This document shows, in pieces, positions 25,205 through 33,701 of a stretch of DNA of 64,000 bases. This DNA is from RH-AL1 sp965198495. Lineage in GTDB: Bacteria > Pseudomonadota > Alphaproteobacteria > Rhizobiales > Beijerinckiaceae. Made by a program: the position numbers and the translations under genes. The stretch is from NCBI GenBank assembly GCA_965198495.1, contig CBDAPL010000001.1, positions 3,410,001 through 3,474,000 on the forward strand. The letters are read 5' to 3'. Position 1 is the first letter of the stretch. Each line of letters starts with the position of its first letter. A model generated the notes under the pieces. That model saw nothing but the letters and a program-made list of their open reading frames with translations. It made no database searches and had not been told where the DNA came from.

Positions 25205-26341
25205 GTGACCGCTTCAGCCCCGATCCCTTTCGCCGACGACCGGCTGCGGCAGGACGCGATGATCGCCCATCTCGTCGGCGCCGGCTACGCGCGCTGCGAG
25301 CCGCCTCTGCTGCAGCCGGCGGCGGCTTTCTTCGAGTCCGGCGAGGACATGCGCGGGCGCCTCTACCTGACCAGCGACCACTCGGGCGCGGAACTGTGCC
25401 TGCGGCCGGAGTACACGATCCCGGTCTGCCGGGAATACCTGGCGTCCGCCACCTTCGGGAAGCCGGCGGCCTATTCCTATTGCGGCTCTGTGTTCCGCCT
25501 TCGTAAGGACGGTCCCGGCGAGTTCGTACAGGCCGGCATCGAGAACCTCGGCCGCACCGACCGGGAAGCCGCCGACGCCGAGATACTGGCGCTTTCGCTG
25601 GAGGCGGCAAGCCTCGCCACGCCCGCGCGCCTGTCGACGAACGTCGGCGACGCCGGGCTGTTTTCCGACTTGCTCGACGCGCTCGCCATACCCCCGCAAT
25701 GGCGCCGGCGCATCACGCGCGGCCTCGCCCAAGGCAAGAGCCTGGCCGGCGTCCTCGACGCGCCGCGCAACGGCAGCATCGACCATTCCGGCGTGCTGGC
25801 GGCTTTGGAAGGCGTCGACAAGAAAGGCGCGCGGGCGCTCGTCGAGGACCTGCTCGCCATCGCCGGGATCACGTCCGTGGGCGGACGCACGGCGGCGGAA
25901 ATCGCCGACAGGTTCCTTGAGCAGGCGGCTTTCAAGGGCGGCTCCGGTATCGCCGCCGAAGCCCGCTCGGTGCTGGAGCGTTTCCTGGCGATCGCCGGCG
26001 ATCCGGACGAGGCGGCGGCCACGCTGCGGATGCTGGCCGACGAGGCCAGGCTCGACATCGGACCGGCGCTGGAGCGCTTCGAGCACAGGCTCGGCTTCAT
26101 CGCCGCGCGCGGCATCGTGGTCGGCGAGATGCGCTTCGTCGCCCGCTTCGTCCGCAACCTCGATTATTACAGCGGTTTCGTCTTCGAGACTCGCGACGCG
26201 GCGCGGCCGAACGATCCACCGATCATCGGCGGCGGCCGCTACGACCGACTGCTCACCACCCTGGGCGCTAAGACCGAGGTTCCGGCGGTCGGCGCCGCGC
26301 TCTGGGCCGACCGGCGCGCCGGCGCGGGAGAGCCCCAATGA
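25205..26341 (+). CDS. hisZ: ATP phosphoribosyltransferase regulatory subunit
   Basis: Catalytically inactive paralogue of histidyl-tRNA synthetase that forms the regulated hetero-octamer with HisG for the first step of histidine synthesis. The protein is 378 aa from GTG 25205. The class II synthetase fold is visible in PLLQPAAAFFESGEDM, RLYLTSDHSGAELCLRPEYTIPVCR (motif 2-like), FVQAGIENLGR, and GGGRYDRLLTTLG near the C-terminus. The start is uncertain: no good ribosome-binding site precedes GTG 25205, and longer readings from upstream start codons in the same frame are possible. The gene overlaps hisG by four bases (ATGA). The 287 bp upstream of the start (24918-25204) hold no other gene. 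Confidence 0.92.
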   Translation: MTASAPIPFADDRLRQDAMIAHLVGAGYARCEPPLLQPAAAFFESGEDMRGRLYLTSDHSGAELCLRPEYTIPVCREYLASATFGKPAAYSYCGSVFRLRKDGPGEFVQAGIENLGRTDREAADAEILALSLEAASLATPARLSTNVGDAGLFSDLLDALAIPPQWRRRITRGLAQGKSLAGVLDAPRNGSIDHSGVLAALEGVDKKGARALVEDLLAIAGITSVGGRTAAEIADRFLEQAAFKGGSGIAAEARSVLERFLAIAGDPDEAAATLRMLADEARLDIGPALERFEHRLGFIAARGIVVGEMRFVARFVRNLDYYSGFVFETRDAARPNDPPIIGGGRYDRLLTTLGAKTEVPAVGAALWADRRAGAGEPQ

Positions 26342-27330
26342 ACCCGACCACGTCGAGCGGTATGGGAGAGTCCTTCGTTCTGGCGGTGCCGTCCAAAGGC
26401 CGCCTGCAGGAGAATGCCGCCGCCTTCTTCGCACGCGCCGGCCTCAAGCTGGCCCAGGGGCGCGGCGCGCGCGACTATCGGGGCGCGCTGGGAGGCGTCG
26501 AGGGGGTCGAGGTGGCTTTCGTATCGGCGAGCGAGATTGTCGGCTTGCTCGCCGCGGGCCATGCCCACATGGGAATCACCGGCGAGGATCTCGTGCGCGA
26601 GACGGTGGAGGGCGCCGACCGCAAGCTCGAATTGCTGACGCCGCTCGGCTTTGGCAACGCCAACGTGGTCGTCGCCGTGCCGCAGGCCTGGATCGACGTG
26701 CGCACCATGGCCGATCTCGAGGATGTCGCGGCCGCCTTCTACACGAGACGCGCCGAGCGGATGCGCGTCGCGACGAAGTACGTCAACCTGACCCGCGCCT
26801 TCTTCGCCGAAAACCACGTCACCGACTATCGGATTGTCGAAAGCCTCGGCGCCACCGAGGGCGCGCCCGCCGCCGGTCAGGCCGAACTCATCGTCGACAT
26901 CACCACCACCGGCGCGACGCTTTCGGCCAACGCGCTGAAAGTGCTCGACGACGGCGTGATCCTGCGCTCAGAGGCCAATCTCGTCGCCTCGCTCGGCGCG
27001 CGTTGGGACGACGCGGCCAAGGAGAAGGCGCGGCAGATCCTGGGGCGCATCGCCGCCGAGGAAACCGCTCGCCTGAGCCGCGACGTGGTCGCGCAGTTCA
27101 AGACACGTCGCGAGGAGCTTGCCAGCCAGGCGACATCCCTCTTCGACGCCAAGCTGCGATCGGAAAACGTCGCCGGGCGCTTGACCTTGACATGCCAGCG
27201 CGACAAGGTCGCGCCGCTGGCCGATTGGCTTATCGCGCAAGGCGCTGAGCACGTCACTGTCGCCGCGCTGGAATATGTCTTCTCGCCGGCCAATCCACTT
27301 CACGAACGGCTGCTCGGCCGGCTGGCCTGA
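26338..27330 (+). CDS. hisG: ATP phosphoribosyltransferase catalytic subunit
   Basis: Enzyme of 330 aa that joins ATP and PRPP in the committed step of histidine synthesis. The N-terminus FVLAVPSKGRLQE and the HisG hallmarks HMGITGEDLVRE, GFGNANVVVAVP, RVATKYVNLTRAFF and the PRPP loop ELIVDITTTGATLSANAL are present. It is longer than the 210-230-aa short HisG that normally pairs with HisZ. An extra C-terminal part after about residue 250 reads RLTLTCQRDKVAPLADWLIAQG then HVTVAALEYVFSPANPL. The start overlaps hisZ (ATGA), implying translational coupling and a HisZ-HisG complex. A 10-bp inverted repeat spans its stop. Confidence 0.95.
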   Translation: MNPTTSSGMGESFVLAVPSKGRLQENAAAFFARAGLKLAQGRGARDYRGALGGVEGVEVAFVSASEIVGLLAAGHAHMGITGEDLVRETVEGADRKLELLTPLGFGNANVVVAVPQAWIDVRTMADLEDVAAAFYTRRAERMRVATKYVNLTRAFFAENHVTDYRIVESLGATEGAPAAGQAELIVDITTTGATLSANALKVLDDGVILRSEANLVASLGARWDDAAKEKARQILGRIAAEETARLSRDVVAQFKTRREELASQATSLFDAKLRSENVAGRLTLTCQRDKVAPLADWLIAQGAEHVTVAALEYVFSPANPLHERLLGRLA

Positions 27331-27343
27331 TCGGCAGCCGTTC
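27304..27343 (+). terminator. Inverted repeat over the hisG stop codon (candidate terminator or attenuator)
   Basis: GAACGGCTGC (27304-27313) and GCAGCCGTTC (27334-27343) are a perfect 10-bp inverted repeat around 20 bases that can themselves pair (GGCC pairs). The hairpin includes the hisG stop (27328-27330). There is no U run, so a classical intrinsic terminator is not proven; it could instead trim or stall transcripts before the membrane-protein gene six bases later. Confidence 0.45.
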
Positions 27344-27348
27344 GACAA

Positions 27349-28581
27349 ATGAGCCGACGCCTCGCAGAAGGCGCGGAATCAGGAGAGTTCTCGATCTTGG
27401 AAGGTTTGACGACCCAGGACGGCGGGCGAGAGCGGGGCGGCGGCAAGGGTGGAAGCGCCACCGATGTCGGAGACAGCGAAGACGCGCGGCGGGGATCCGA
27501 GGCTCGAAACCCGCAGAGCACGACGACGAGCGAGAAGCTGACGACGCGCCTGCTCAACCGCGTCATTCCCGATCATGTCGAGGACAAGCCCCGCGCGCGC
27601 CGCCGCATCGGCCGGGTTTTCGCCGGGTCGCTCAGCATCGGCATCGCCTGCCTGTCGGTCTATGTGCTCACACGCACCTTCATGCAGATCAACGTCGGGG
27701 AGTTGCGCGGCGCGATCGCCGCGACGAGCGGCGAGCGGATCGCGCTGGCCTTGATCCTGACGAGCGTCTCCTTCCTCGCCTTGACCGGCTACGACGCGCT
27801 GGCGCTGCGGCAATTGCGGCTTCGCGTGCCGTATCCGACGACGGCGTTGGCCTCTTTCACCAGCTACGCGATCTCCTTCACGCTCGGTTTCCCGCTGATC
27901 ACGGCGGGGACCGTGCGCTACTGGATCTATTCGACCAAGGGCCTTTCCGCCGGGAAAGTGGCGAGCCTGACGATCATCGCCGGCCTGACCTTCTGGCTCG
28001 GCATGATTCTCGTCATCGGGATCGGCTTCGCGGTGCGCGCTGGCGGCGTCTCGCATATCGACCATCTGGATCCCGCGCTGAACCGGCTGATTGGCATCGC
28101 CGTAATCGCCGCGCTGATCGGCTATCTCGCCTGGGCAGCGAAAGGGCATCGGCAGGCTAAGGTCCAGGGCTTCAAGCTCGAACTCCCCGGTTTCTGGTTG
28201 AGCGCCGGTCAGATCTGCCTCGGCCTCATCGATCTTTGCGCCGCCGCCGGCGTGCTCTACACGCTCCTCGCGCCGCCCCGCCTGATCGACTACATCTCCT
28301 TCGTCACAGCCTACGTGTTCGGGTCGCTGCTCGGGATCGCGTCGAACGCGCCCGGCGGCATCGGCGTCTTCGAGGCGACGATGCTGAAGACCGTGCCGGC
28401 GCATTCGGAGGCCGAACTCTTCGCCGCGCTGCTGCTGTTTCGCATCATCTACTACCTCGTGCCGTTCGTGCTGGCGCTGGCGCTTCTCGGCGCCCACGAG
28501 AGTATCAAGCGCTGGAAGGACCTGCGCGCGGCGATGCTGGGCGACAACGACGACGACCCCGACGGGGACACCGTCGGCTAG
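27349..28581 (+). CDS. UPF0104 / lysylphosphatidylglycerol-synthase-type membrane protein (flippase half only)
   Basis: Inner-membrane protein of about 410 aa from the LPG_synthase_TM family (PF03706). Its members translocate or act on aminoacylated phospholipids. At least eight hydrophobic segments run from residue about 88 to 385. The family signature ASNAPGGIGVFEATML is near residue 340. The soluble aminoacyl-transferase domain of full MprF is absent, so this is the membrane-only form. The first 75 residues are Gly/Ser/charged and disordered-looking, and the real start could lie further in. It begins 19 bases after hisG and is probably unrelated in function. Confidence 0.85.
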   Translation: MSRRLAEGAESGEFSILEGLTTQDGGRERGGGKGGSATDVGDSEDARRGSEARNPQSTTTSEKLTTRLLNRVIPDHVEDKPRARRRIGRVFAGSLSIGIACLSVYVLTRTFMQINVGELRGAIAATSGERIALALILTSVSFLALTGYDALALRQLRLRVPYPTTALASFTSYAISFTLGFPLITAGTVRYWIYSTKGLSAGKVASLTIIAGLTFWLGMILVIGIGFAVRAGGVSHIDHLDPALNRLIGIAVIAALIGYLAWAAKGHRQAKVQGFKLELPGFWLSAGQICLGLIDLCAAAGVLYTLLAPPRLIDYISFVTAYVFGSLLGIASNAPGGIGVFEATMLKTVPAHSEAELFAALLLFRIIYYLVPFVLALALLGAHESIKRWKDLRAAMLGDNDDDPDGDTVG

Positions 28582-28591
28582 GTCAATCGGA

Positions 28592-29008
28592 TCATCGCGC
28601 CTCGTCCTCGGGCGCGTCGTAGCGCCGCCGCGCGTCCATGATGCTCGCATGATTGGACTGCGCCCAGGCGCCGAGCGCCTCGACCGGGCGCCACAGCGAG
28701 CGCCCGAGGTCGGTCAGCGCGTAATCGACGCGGATCGGCACGCTCGGCGTCACGGCGCGCGTGACGAGGCCGTCCCGCTCCAGCCCCCGCAACGTCAGGC
28801 TGAGCATGCGTTGCGAGATGCCGCCGATCAGCCGTTTCATCTCATTGAAGCGTTTCGGCCCGTCGCCGAGCAGCATGACGATCAGCACGCTCCATTTATC
28901 GCCGACGCGCGCGAGCACGAGGTTCACGGCCTGGCAGTCGCCGATCACATGCTCGCTTCTGGCGGGCGACGTCTGCGCCCGCGCAATCCCGATCGGAGTC
29001 ACATCCAT
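28592..29008 (-). CDS. HxlR family transcriptional regulator
   Basis: Winged-helix regulator of 138 aa of the HxlR (YybR) family, often repressors responding to aldehydes, quinones or redox stress. The core reads RVGDKWSVLIVMLLGDGPKRFNEMKRLIGGISQRMLSLTLRGLERDGLV, then VDYALTDLGRSLW. A Cys near residue 24 (GDCQAVN) sits where redox-sensing HxlR members keep theirs. ATG 29008 is preferred over the TTG 15 bases upstream. It is divergent from azoR, 91 bp away, with a palindrome in the gap, a well-known regulator-target arrangement. Confidence 0.92.
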   Translation of the reverse strand: MDVTPIGIARAQTSPARSEHVIGDCQAVNLVLARVGDKWSVLIVMLLGDGPKRFNEMKRLIGGISQRMLSLTLRGLERDGLVTRAVTPSVPIRVDYALTDLGRSLWRPVEALGAWAQSNHASIMDARRRYDAPEDEAR

Positions 29009-29067
29009 GTGCCTAGGTTCCAAGATTGTGCCTCCTTGCGCGGCTCGCGCCAGTCACGCAAACAGCT

Positions 29068-29088
29068 CTGGTCACAAGACGTAACCAG
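29068..29088. promoter_or_regulatory. Palindrome between hxlR and azoR (candidate HxlR operator)
   Basis: CTGGTCAC-AAGAC-GTAACCAG has 8-bp arms with one mismatch around 5 bp. It lies 11 bp upstream of the azoR start. Length and position suit a dimeric winged-helix repressor. Confidence 0.5.
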
Positions 29089-29099
29089 CGAGCCTAGTC

Positions 29100-29711
29100 A
29101 TGAAGCTTCTCCACGTCGACTCCAGCATCCTCGGCGAACACTCGGTCAGCCGGGCCATCTCCGCGGCGATCACAGCGCAGCTGACGTCCTCGCACGAAGG
29201 CATCGAAGTGATCGATCGCGATCTCGCCGCCGTGCCGATCTCGCATTTGTCGGGGGCCTACCTCGCCGGGCGGGACGCGGACGTGAAGCACGACCAGGCC
29301 TTGCAGGAGGACATCGAGCTCGGCGGCGCGGCGCTCCAGGAGTTCCTCGGCGCCGACATCGTCGTGATCGGCTGCCCGATGTATAATTTCGCGATCCCGA
29401 GCCAGCTCAAGGCCTGGGTCGACCGCGTCTGCGTCGCCGGCAAGACCTTTCGTTACACCGACAAGGGCGCGGAGGGACTCTGCGCCGGCAAGCGCGTCAT
29501 TGTCGCCGTATCGCGCGGCGGGATGTACGGGCCAGAAACGCCGTACGCCGCGGCCGAACATCAGGAATCCTACCTTCGCGCGCTGTTCTCCTTTCTCGGC
29601 ATCACGGACTTGACCTTCATCCGCGCCGAAGGCATCGCCTACGGACCCGAGCAACGCGACGCGTCCCTCAAAGCGGCGCTGGGCGAAGCCGCGACCCTAC
29701 GAGCCGCCTGA
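29100..29711 (+). CDS. azoR: FMN-dependent NADH-azoreductase
   Basis: Flavodoxin-fold quinone/azo reductase of 203 aa, working by two-electron reduction with NADH. The FMN phosphate loop is VDSSILGEHSVSR at the N-terminus, the flavin-contact CPMYNFAIPSQLKAW motif is at about residues 95-109, and SRGGMYG is the second flavin loop. The family's GIVGGTSF-like C-terminal segment is replaced by LTFIRAEGIAYG. ATG 29100. Probably controlled by the divergent HxlR regulator and inducible by electrophiles. Followed 24 bases later by a dienelactone hydrolase gene, likely in the same transcript. Confidence 0.95.
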   Translation: MKLLHVDSSILGEHSVSRAISAAITAQLTSSHEGIEVIDRDLAAVPISHLSGAYLAGRDADVKHDQALQEDIELGGAALQEFLGADIVVIGCPMYNFAIPSQLKAWVDRVCVAGKTFRYTDKGAEGLCAGKRVIVAVSRGGMYGPETPYAAAEHQESYLRALFSFLGITDLTFIRAEGIAYGPEQRDASLKAALGEAATLRAA

Positions 29712-29735
29712 GCGGCGACACGAGCGAGACGCGAC

Positions 29736-30455
29736 ATGCACCACGAAACGCTGACCTACCAGGCCGATGGCCTCACGATGAAGAGCCAACTCTTTTTCGA
29801 CGAGGGCGCTTCCGGGCGCGCCGGCGTCCTGGTCTTCCCCGAGGCGTTCGGGCTCAGCGAGCACGCGATCTCGCGAGCCAAGCGGCTCGCCGAAGACGGC
29901 TACGTGGCGCTTGCCTGCGACCTGCACGGCGACGGCAAGCTGATCGACGACCTCGAGCAGGCGATCGGCGCGCTCAAGCCGCTGTTCGCCGATCCTTCGA
30001 AAACGCGCGCGCGAGCCGGCGCCGGCCTGGAGGCGCTCGTCGCGCGCCCGGAAGTCGACCCGGCGCGCATCGCGGCGATCGGCTTTTGCTTCGGCGGCAC
30101 GATGGCGCTCGAACTCGCCCGCGGCGGCGCCGACGTGAAAGCGGTCGTGGGCTTCCACAGCGGCCTCGGCACCGAGGCGCCGAAGACCGACGCCAAGGCG
30201 ATCAAGGGCCGCGTTCTGGTCTGCATCGGCGGCGATGATCCGATGATCCCGGGCGATCAGAGGCTGACGTTCGAGACCGAAATGCGCGAGGCCGGCGTCG
30301 ATTGGCAGATCAACGTCTACGGCAACACCGTGCACAGCTTCACCAACCAAGGCGCGGCCAAGCGCAACATGCCGAACGCGATCCGCTACAGCGCCGAAGC
30401 CGACAAGCGATCATGGCAGGCGATGCGCCACGTGTTCGCCGACACGCTCGGCTGA
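29736..30455 (+). CDS. Dienelactone hydrolase family protein
   Basis: Alpha/beta hydrolase of 239 aa. The nucleophile is the Cys in IGFCFGG (about residue 114-120), the acid is in CIGGDDPMIPGDQR, and the His is in NTVHSFTNQGA. These match the Cys-Asp-His triad of dienelactone hydrolases, although the physiological substrates of the generic family are unclear. It follows azoR by 24 bases on the same strand, so it may join a quinone or aromatic-detoxification response. ATG 29736 has GAGCGAGA upstream. Confidence 0.92.
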   Translation: MHHETLTYQADGLTMKSQLFFDEGASGRAGVLVFPEAFGLSEHAISRAKRLAEDGYVALACDLHGDGKLIDDLEQAIGALKPLFADPSKTRARAGAGLEALVARPEVDPARIAAIGFCFGGTMALELARGGADVKAVVGFHSGLGTEAPKTDAKAIKGRVLVCIGGDDPMIPGDQRLTFETEMREAGVDWQINVYGNTVHSFTNQGAAKRNMPNAIRYSAEADKRSWQAMRHVFADTLG

Positions 30456-30483
30456 CGTGACGCCGCGCGGCGGTGGCGCTTAT

Positions 30484-30532
30484 CCTCCCCCGTGAAACGG
30501 GGAGGGGACCATGCGAAGCATGGTGAAGGGGG
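30484..30532. repeat. REP-like palindromic element between convergent genes
   Basis: Two adjacent inverted repeats: CCTCCCC..CGGGGAGG around a short loop (30484-30506) and CCATGCGAAGCATGG (30509-30523), followed by TGAAGGGGG. This composite resembles the palindromic repeats that occur in many copies between genes in rhizobial genomes. It lies between the convergent hydrolase gene and phoB, where it could also act as a bidirectional transcription stop. Confidence 0.6.
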
Positions 30533-30550
30533 CGCGCGGCGATGCTGAGC

Positions 30551-31303
30551 TCAGACCCCGAACGTCTCGTCGAAGGCGTAGCCGGCACCGCGCACGGTGC
30601 GGATCGGGTCCTTCTCGCCATCCTGCGAGAGGGCCTTGCGCAGGCGGCCGACGTGGACGTCGACCGTGCGCTCATCGATCTCGACGGACAGGCCCCAGAC
30701 GCTGTCGAGGAGCTGCGCCCGCGAGAACACGCGGCCGGGCTTGGCCATCAGGTACTCGAGCAGCCTGAACTCGGTCGGGCCGAGATGGATCGTGCGGCCG
30801 GCGCGATGGACGCGCCAGCTTTGCCTGTCCAGCTCGAGATTGCCCGCCGAAAGACGCGAGGCCACGCGATCGGGGCTCGCGCGGCGCAGCAGGGCACGCA
30901 CGCGAGCGATCAGTTCCGGCACGGAGAAGGGCTTGACGATGTAGTCGTCCGCGCCGGTCGAGAGGCCGCGTACGCGCTCGCCTTCCTCGCCGCGTGCGGT
31001 CAGCATGATCACCGGCAGGCTGCGGGTCGCCTGACGCGCGCGCATGCGGCGGCAGATCTCGAGGCCCGACACGCCGGGCAGCATCCAGTCGAGGATGACG
31101 AGATCGGGTGCGTTCTCGAGAAGGCGCATGTCGGCCTCGTCGCCGCGCTCGACGCACTCGACGATGAAGCCTTCCGCCTCGAGATTGTAGGACAACAGCA
31201 GGCTCAGCGTTTCCTCGTCTTCCACCACGAGAATGCGCGGCGTCGCACTCGTGGTGCTGGCGCCGCGCAAAGTCTTTTCGGTGGACATATCCGTGCCACT
31301 CAT
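30551..31303 (-). CDS. phoB: Phosphate regulon response regulator PhoB
   Basis: OmpR/PhoB-class DNA-binding response regulator of 250 aa. The receiver has VVEDEET, the phospho-acceptor Asp in VILDWMLPG (about residue 72), the Thr in MLTARG and the Lys in YIVKPFS. The winged helix (residues about 155-245) has the recognition region RAQLLDSVWG and DERTVDVHVGRLRKALS, ending RTVRGAGYAFDE. On phosphate starvation PhoR phosphorylates it and it binds Pho boxes. ATG 31303 overlaps the phoU stop (ATGA). It is the last gene of the phoR-pst-phoUB operon. Confidence 0.97.
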   Translation of the reverse strand: MSGTDMSTEKTLRGASTTSATPRILVVEDEETLSLLLSYNLEAEGFIVECVERGDEADMRLLENAPDLVILDWMLPGVSGLEICRRMRARQATRSLPVIMLTARGEEGERVRGLSTGADDYIVKPFSVPELIARVRALLRRASPDRVASRLSAGNLELDRQSWRVHRAGRTIHLGPTEFRLLEYLMAKPGRVFSRAQLLDSVWGLSVEIDERTVDVHVGRLRKALSQDGEKDPIRTVRGAGYAFDETFGV

Positions 31304-32010
31304 GCGGCGCTCGGGGCTGACGTCGCGAAGGAACGGCCTTTCGGCCGGTCGACCGGCAGGGCCTCGCCCGTCACCAGGTAGACGATCGTCTCGGCGATGT
31401 TGGTCGAATGATCGCCGATCCGCTCGATGTTCTTCGAACAGAACAGAAGATGCGTGCAAAACGAGATGTTACGCGGATCCTCCATCATGAAGGTCAGCAG
31501 GTCGCGAAACACGCTGTCTTCCAGAGCGTCGAGCTCCGCGTCGCGCATCCACACCGAACGCGCCTGTTCGATGTCGCGGTGCGCGTAGGCGTCGAGCACG
31601 TCCTTCAGCGCCAGAGCCGCGGTCTCGTTCATCGATTTCAAGCCGACGATCGCGCGCGGCAGCCGCGCCTCGGCGGCCACGACGATCGCCCGCTTGGCGA
31701 TGTTCTTGGCGAGATCGCCGACGCGCTCGAGATCGGCGGAGATGCGGATCGCCGCGACGATTTCGCGGAGATCCACCGCCATCGGCTGGCGGCGCGCGAT
31801 GGTGAGAATCGCGTGCTCCTCGATCTCGCGCTGGAGCAGATCGAGTCGCGGATCGACGGCGACCGTGGCGCGGGCGAGGTCGGCGTCGAAATCGACCAGC
31901 GCGTCCATCGCGTCCGACACCATCTTCTCGGCGATGCCGCCCATCTCCGCGATCTTGCGGCCGAGGAAATCGAGTTCCTTGTCGTAGGCCTTGACGATAT
32001 GGTCGGTCAT
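31300..32010 (-). CDS. phoU: Phosphate signalling protein PhoU
   Basis: Cytosolic all-helical regulator of 236 aa that couples the PstSCAB transporter to PhoR and prevents Pho activation when phosphate is plentiful. The sequence shows the two repeated three-helix halves, each with a metal-binding E/DxxxD-type motif (RISADLERVGDLAKNIAKRA and SKNIERIGDHSTNIAE). Length is normal for the family. Starts at ATG 32010, 42 bp after pstB; overlaps phoB by four bases. Confidence 0.97.
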   Translation of the reverse strand: MTDHIVKAYDKELDFLGRKIAEMGGIAEKMVSDAMDALVDFDADLARATVAVDPRLDLLQREIEEHAILTIARRQPMAVDLREIVAAIRISADLERVGDLAKNIAKRAIVVAAEARLPRAIVGLKSMNETAALALKDVLDAYAHRDIEQARSVWMRDAELDALEDSVFRDLLTFMMEDPRNISFCTHLLFCSKNIERIGDHSTNIAETIVYLVTGEALPVDRPKGRSFATSAPSAA

Positions 32011-32052
32011 CGAACGAGATCCTGTATGACGCGAAAGGTCCGGCGTAGTGCG

Positions 32053-32865
32053 CTAGCCGAAACGACCTGTGATGTAATCCTGGGTTTGCCGTTTCTCCGG
32101 CGCGGTGAACATCCGCTTCGTCTCGCCGAACTCCACCAGCTCGCCGAGATACATGAAGGCGGTATAGTGCGAGACGCGCGCCGCCTGCTGCATGCTGTGG
32201 GTGACGATGACAATCGTGTAGCTCCTGGCGAGCTCGTCCATCAGTTCCTCGACCTTTGCCGTCGAGATCGGATCGAGCGCCGAACACGGCTCGTCGAAGA
32301 GGATCACCTCCGGCTGCACGGCGACGGTGCGGGCGATGCAGAGGCGCTGCTGCTGTCCGCCCGACAAGGAGAGTCCGCTGTCCTGCAGCTTATCCTTCAC
32401 CTCGCCCCAGAGCGCCGCGCCTTTCAGGGCCGCCTCGACGCGGTCGGCGACCTCTCGCGCCGGCAGCTTGTTGTAGAGCTTTATGCCGAAGGCGATGTTG
32501 TCGAAGATCGACATCGGGAACGGCGTCGGCTTCTGGAACACCATGCCGACGCGGGCGCGCAACAGGTTGAGATCCTGGCCGGCGGCCAGGATGTTCTCGC
32601 CATCGAGCAGGACTTCGCCCTCCGCGCGCTGGTTGGGGTAGAGGTCGTACATGCGGTTGAGGACGCGCAGCAGCGTCGACTTCCCGCATCCCGACGGGCC
32701 GATCAGCGCGGTCACCTTGTTGGTCTCGACGGCAAGGTCGACGCTCTTCAGCGCGCGCGCCTTGCCGTAGAAGAAGTCGAGCTTCTTGACGCTGATTTTG
32801 TCGGTCTGATTAAATCGCGTGCCCGCCGCGGCGTGCGGCGCGTCCATGGACTCGTTCCTGGTCAT
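32053..32865 (-). CDS. pstB: Phosphate ABC transporter ATPase PstB
   Basis: Cytosolic ATPase of 270 aa that energises high-affinity phosphate uptake. Walker A is IGPSGCGKSTLLR, the Q-loop is in VFQKPTPFPMSIFDN (specific to PstB), the signature is LSGGQQQRLCIAR, Walker B is VILFDEPCSALDP, and the switch His is in VTHSMQQAAR. ATG 32865 (MTRNESMDAP) overlaps the pstA stop (ATGA). The pst genes lie in the usual order. Confidence 0.97.
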   Translation of the reverse strand: MTRNESMDAPHAAAGTRFNQTDKISVKKLDFFYGKARALKSVDLAVETNKVTALIGPSGCGKSTLLRVLNRMYDLYPNQRAEGEVLLDGENILAAGQDLNLLRARVGMVFQKPTPFPMSIFDNIAFGIKLYNKLPAREVADRVEAALKGAALWGEVKDKLQDSGLSLSGGQQQRLCIARTVAVQPEVILFDEPCSALDPISTAKVEELMDELARSYTIVIVTHSMQQAARVSHYTAFMYLGELVEFGETKRMFTAPEKRQTQDYITGRFG

Positions 32866-33701
32866 CGTTTGGTCCTCGTCGTTCCGAGCGTGCGGGCCGT
32901 TATGGAGAGCGTGAGCACGGCGAGCGTGATGATGAGGGCGCCGGACCAGGCGAGCTGCTGCCAATCCGTGTAGGCGGAGCCGGCATAACGATAGATGACG
33001 TAAGGCAGGCTTGCCATCGGCGCGTTGAGGTTGGTCGACGTGTAGGAATTGTTGAGCGCGGTGAAGAGCAGCGGGGCTGTCTCGCCGCTTATGCGCGAGA
33101 CGGCGAGAAGCACGCCGGTCGTCAGCCCGGCCTGCGCGGCCTTGTAGGCGATGCGCTGCACGATCATCGCTTTGGGCATGCCGAGCGAAGCGGACGCCTC
33201 GCGCAACGGCGTCGGTACCAGGCGCAGCATGTCTTCGGTGATGCGCACGACCACCGGGATGACGATGATCGACAGCGCGATCGTCCCGGCGAAGCCGGAG
33301 AAATGTCCCATCGGCACGACGACGATCTGGTAGACGAACAGACCGATGACGATCGACGGCGCGGAGAGAAGGATGTCGTTGATGAAGCGCACGACGAAGG
33401 CGAGCTTCGATTTCGCGCCGTACTCGGCGAGGTAGGTTCCCGCGAGAATGCCGATCGGCGTGCCGACCAGCGTGCCAAGCACCGTCATGATGAGGCTGCC
33501 GAGGATGGCGTTCCACAGGCCGCCGTCGCTACCCGGCGAGAGCGTGCGCTGCGTGAAGAGGTTGAGGTTGATACCGGCCGCGCCTTTGCTGACGAGCACC
33601 ACCAGGATCCAGATCAGGAAGGCCAGCCCGAAGGCGGACGCGGCGTAGCAGAGGCCCTGATAGATGCCGTCTTTGACGCGGCGCGCGCGATAGAGCGACA
33701 T
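32862..33701 (-). CDS. pstA: Phosphate ABC transporter permease PstA
   Basis: Inner-membrane permease of 279 aa with six hydrophobic segments. The cytoplasmic coupling loop has EASASLGMPKAMIVQRIAYK, the EAA-type loop of binding-protein-dependent transporters. PstA-specific features are SRISGETAPLLFTALNN and YAGSAYTDWQQLAWSGAL. ATG 33701 shares one base with the pstC stop (TGATG). The stop overlaps the pstB start. Confidence 0.97.
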   Translation of the reverse strand: MSLYRARRVKDGIYQGLCYAASAFGLAFLIWILVVLVSKGAAGINLNLFTQRTLSPGSDGGLWNAILGSLIMTVLGTLVGTPIGILAGTYLAEYGAKSKLAFVVRFINDILLSAPSIVIGLFVYQIVVVPMGHFSGFAGTIALSIIVIPVVVRITEDMLRLVPTPLREASASLGMPKAMIVQRIAYKAAQAGLTTGVLLAVSRISGETAPLLFTALNNSYTSTNLNAPMASLPYVIYRYAGSAYTDWQQLAWSGALIITLAVLTLSITARTLGTTRTKR

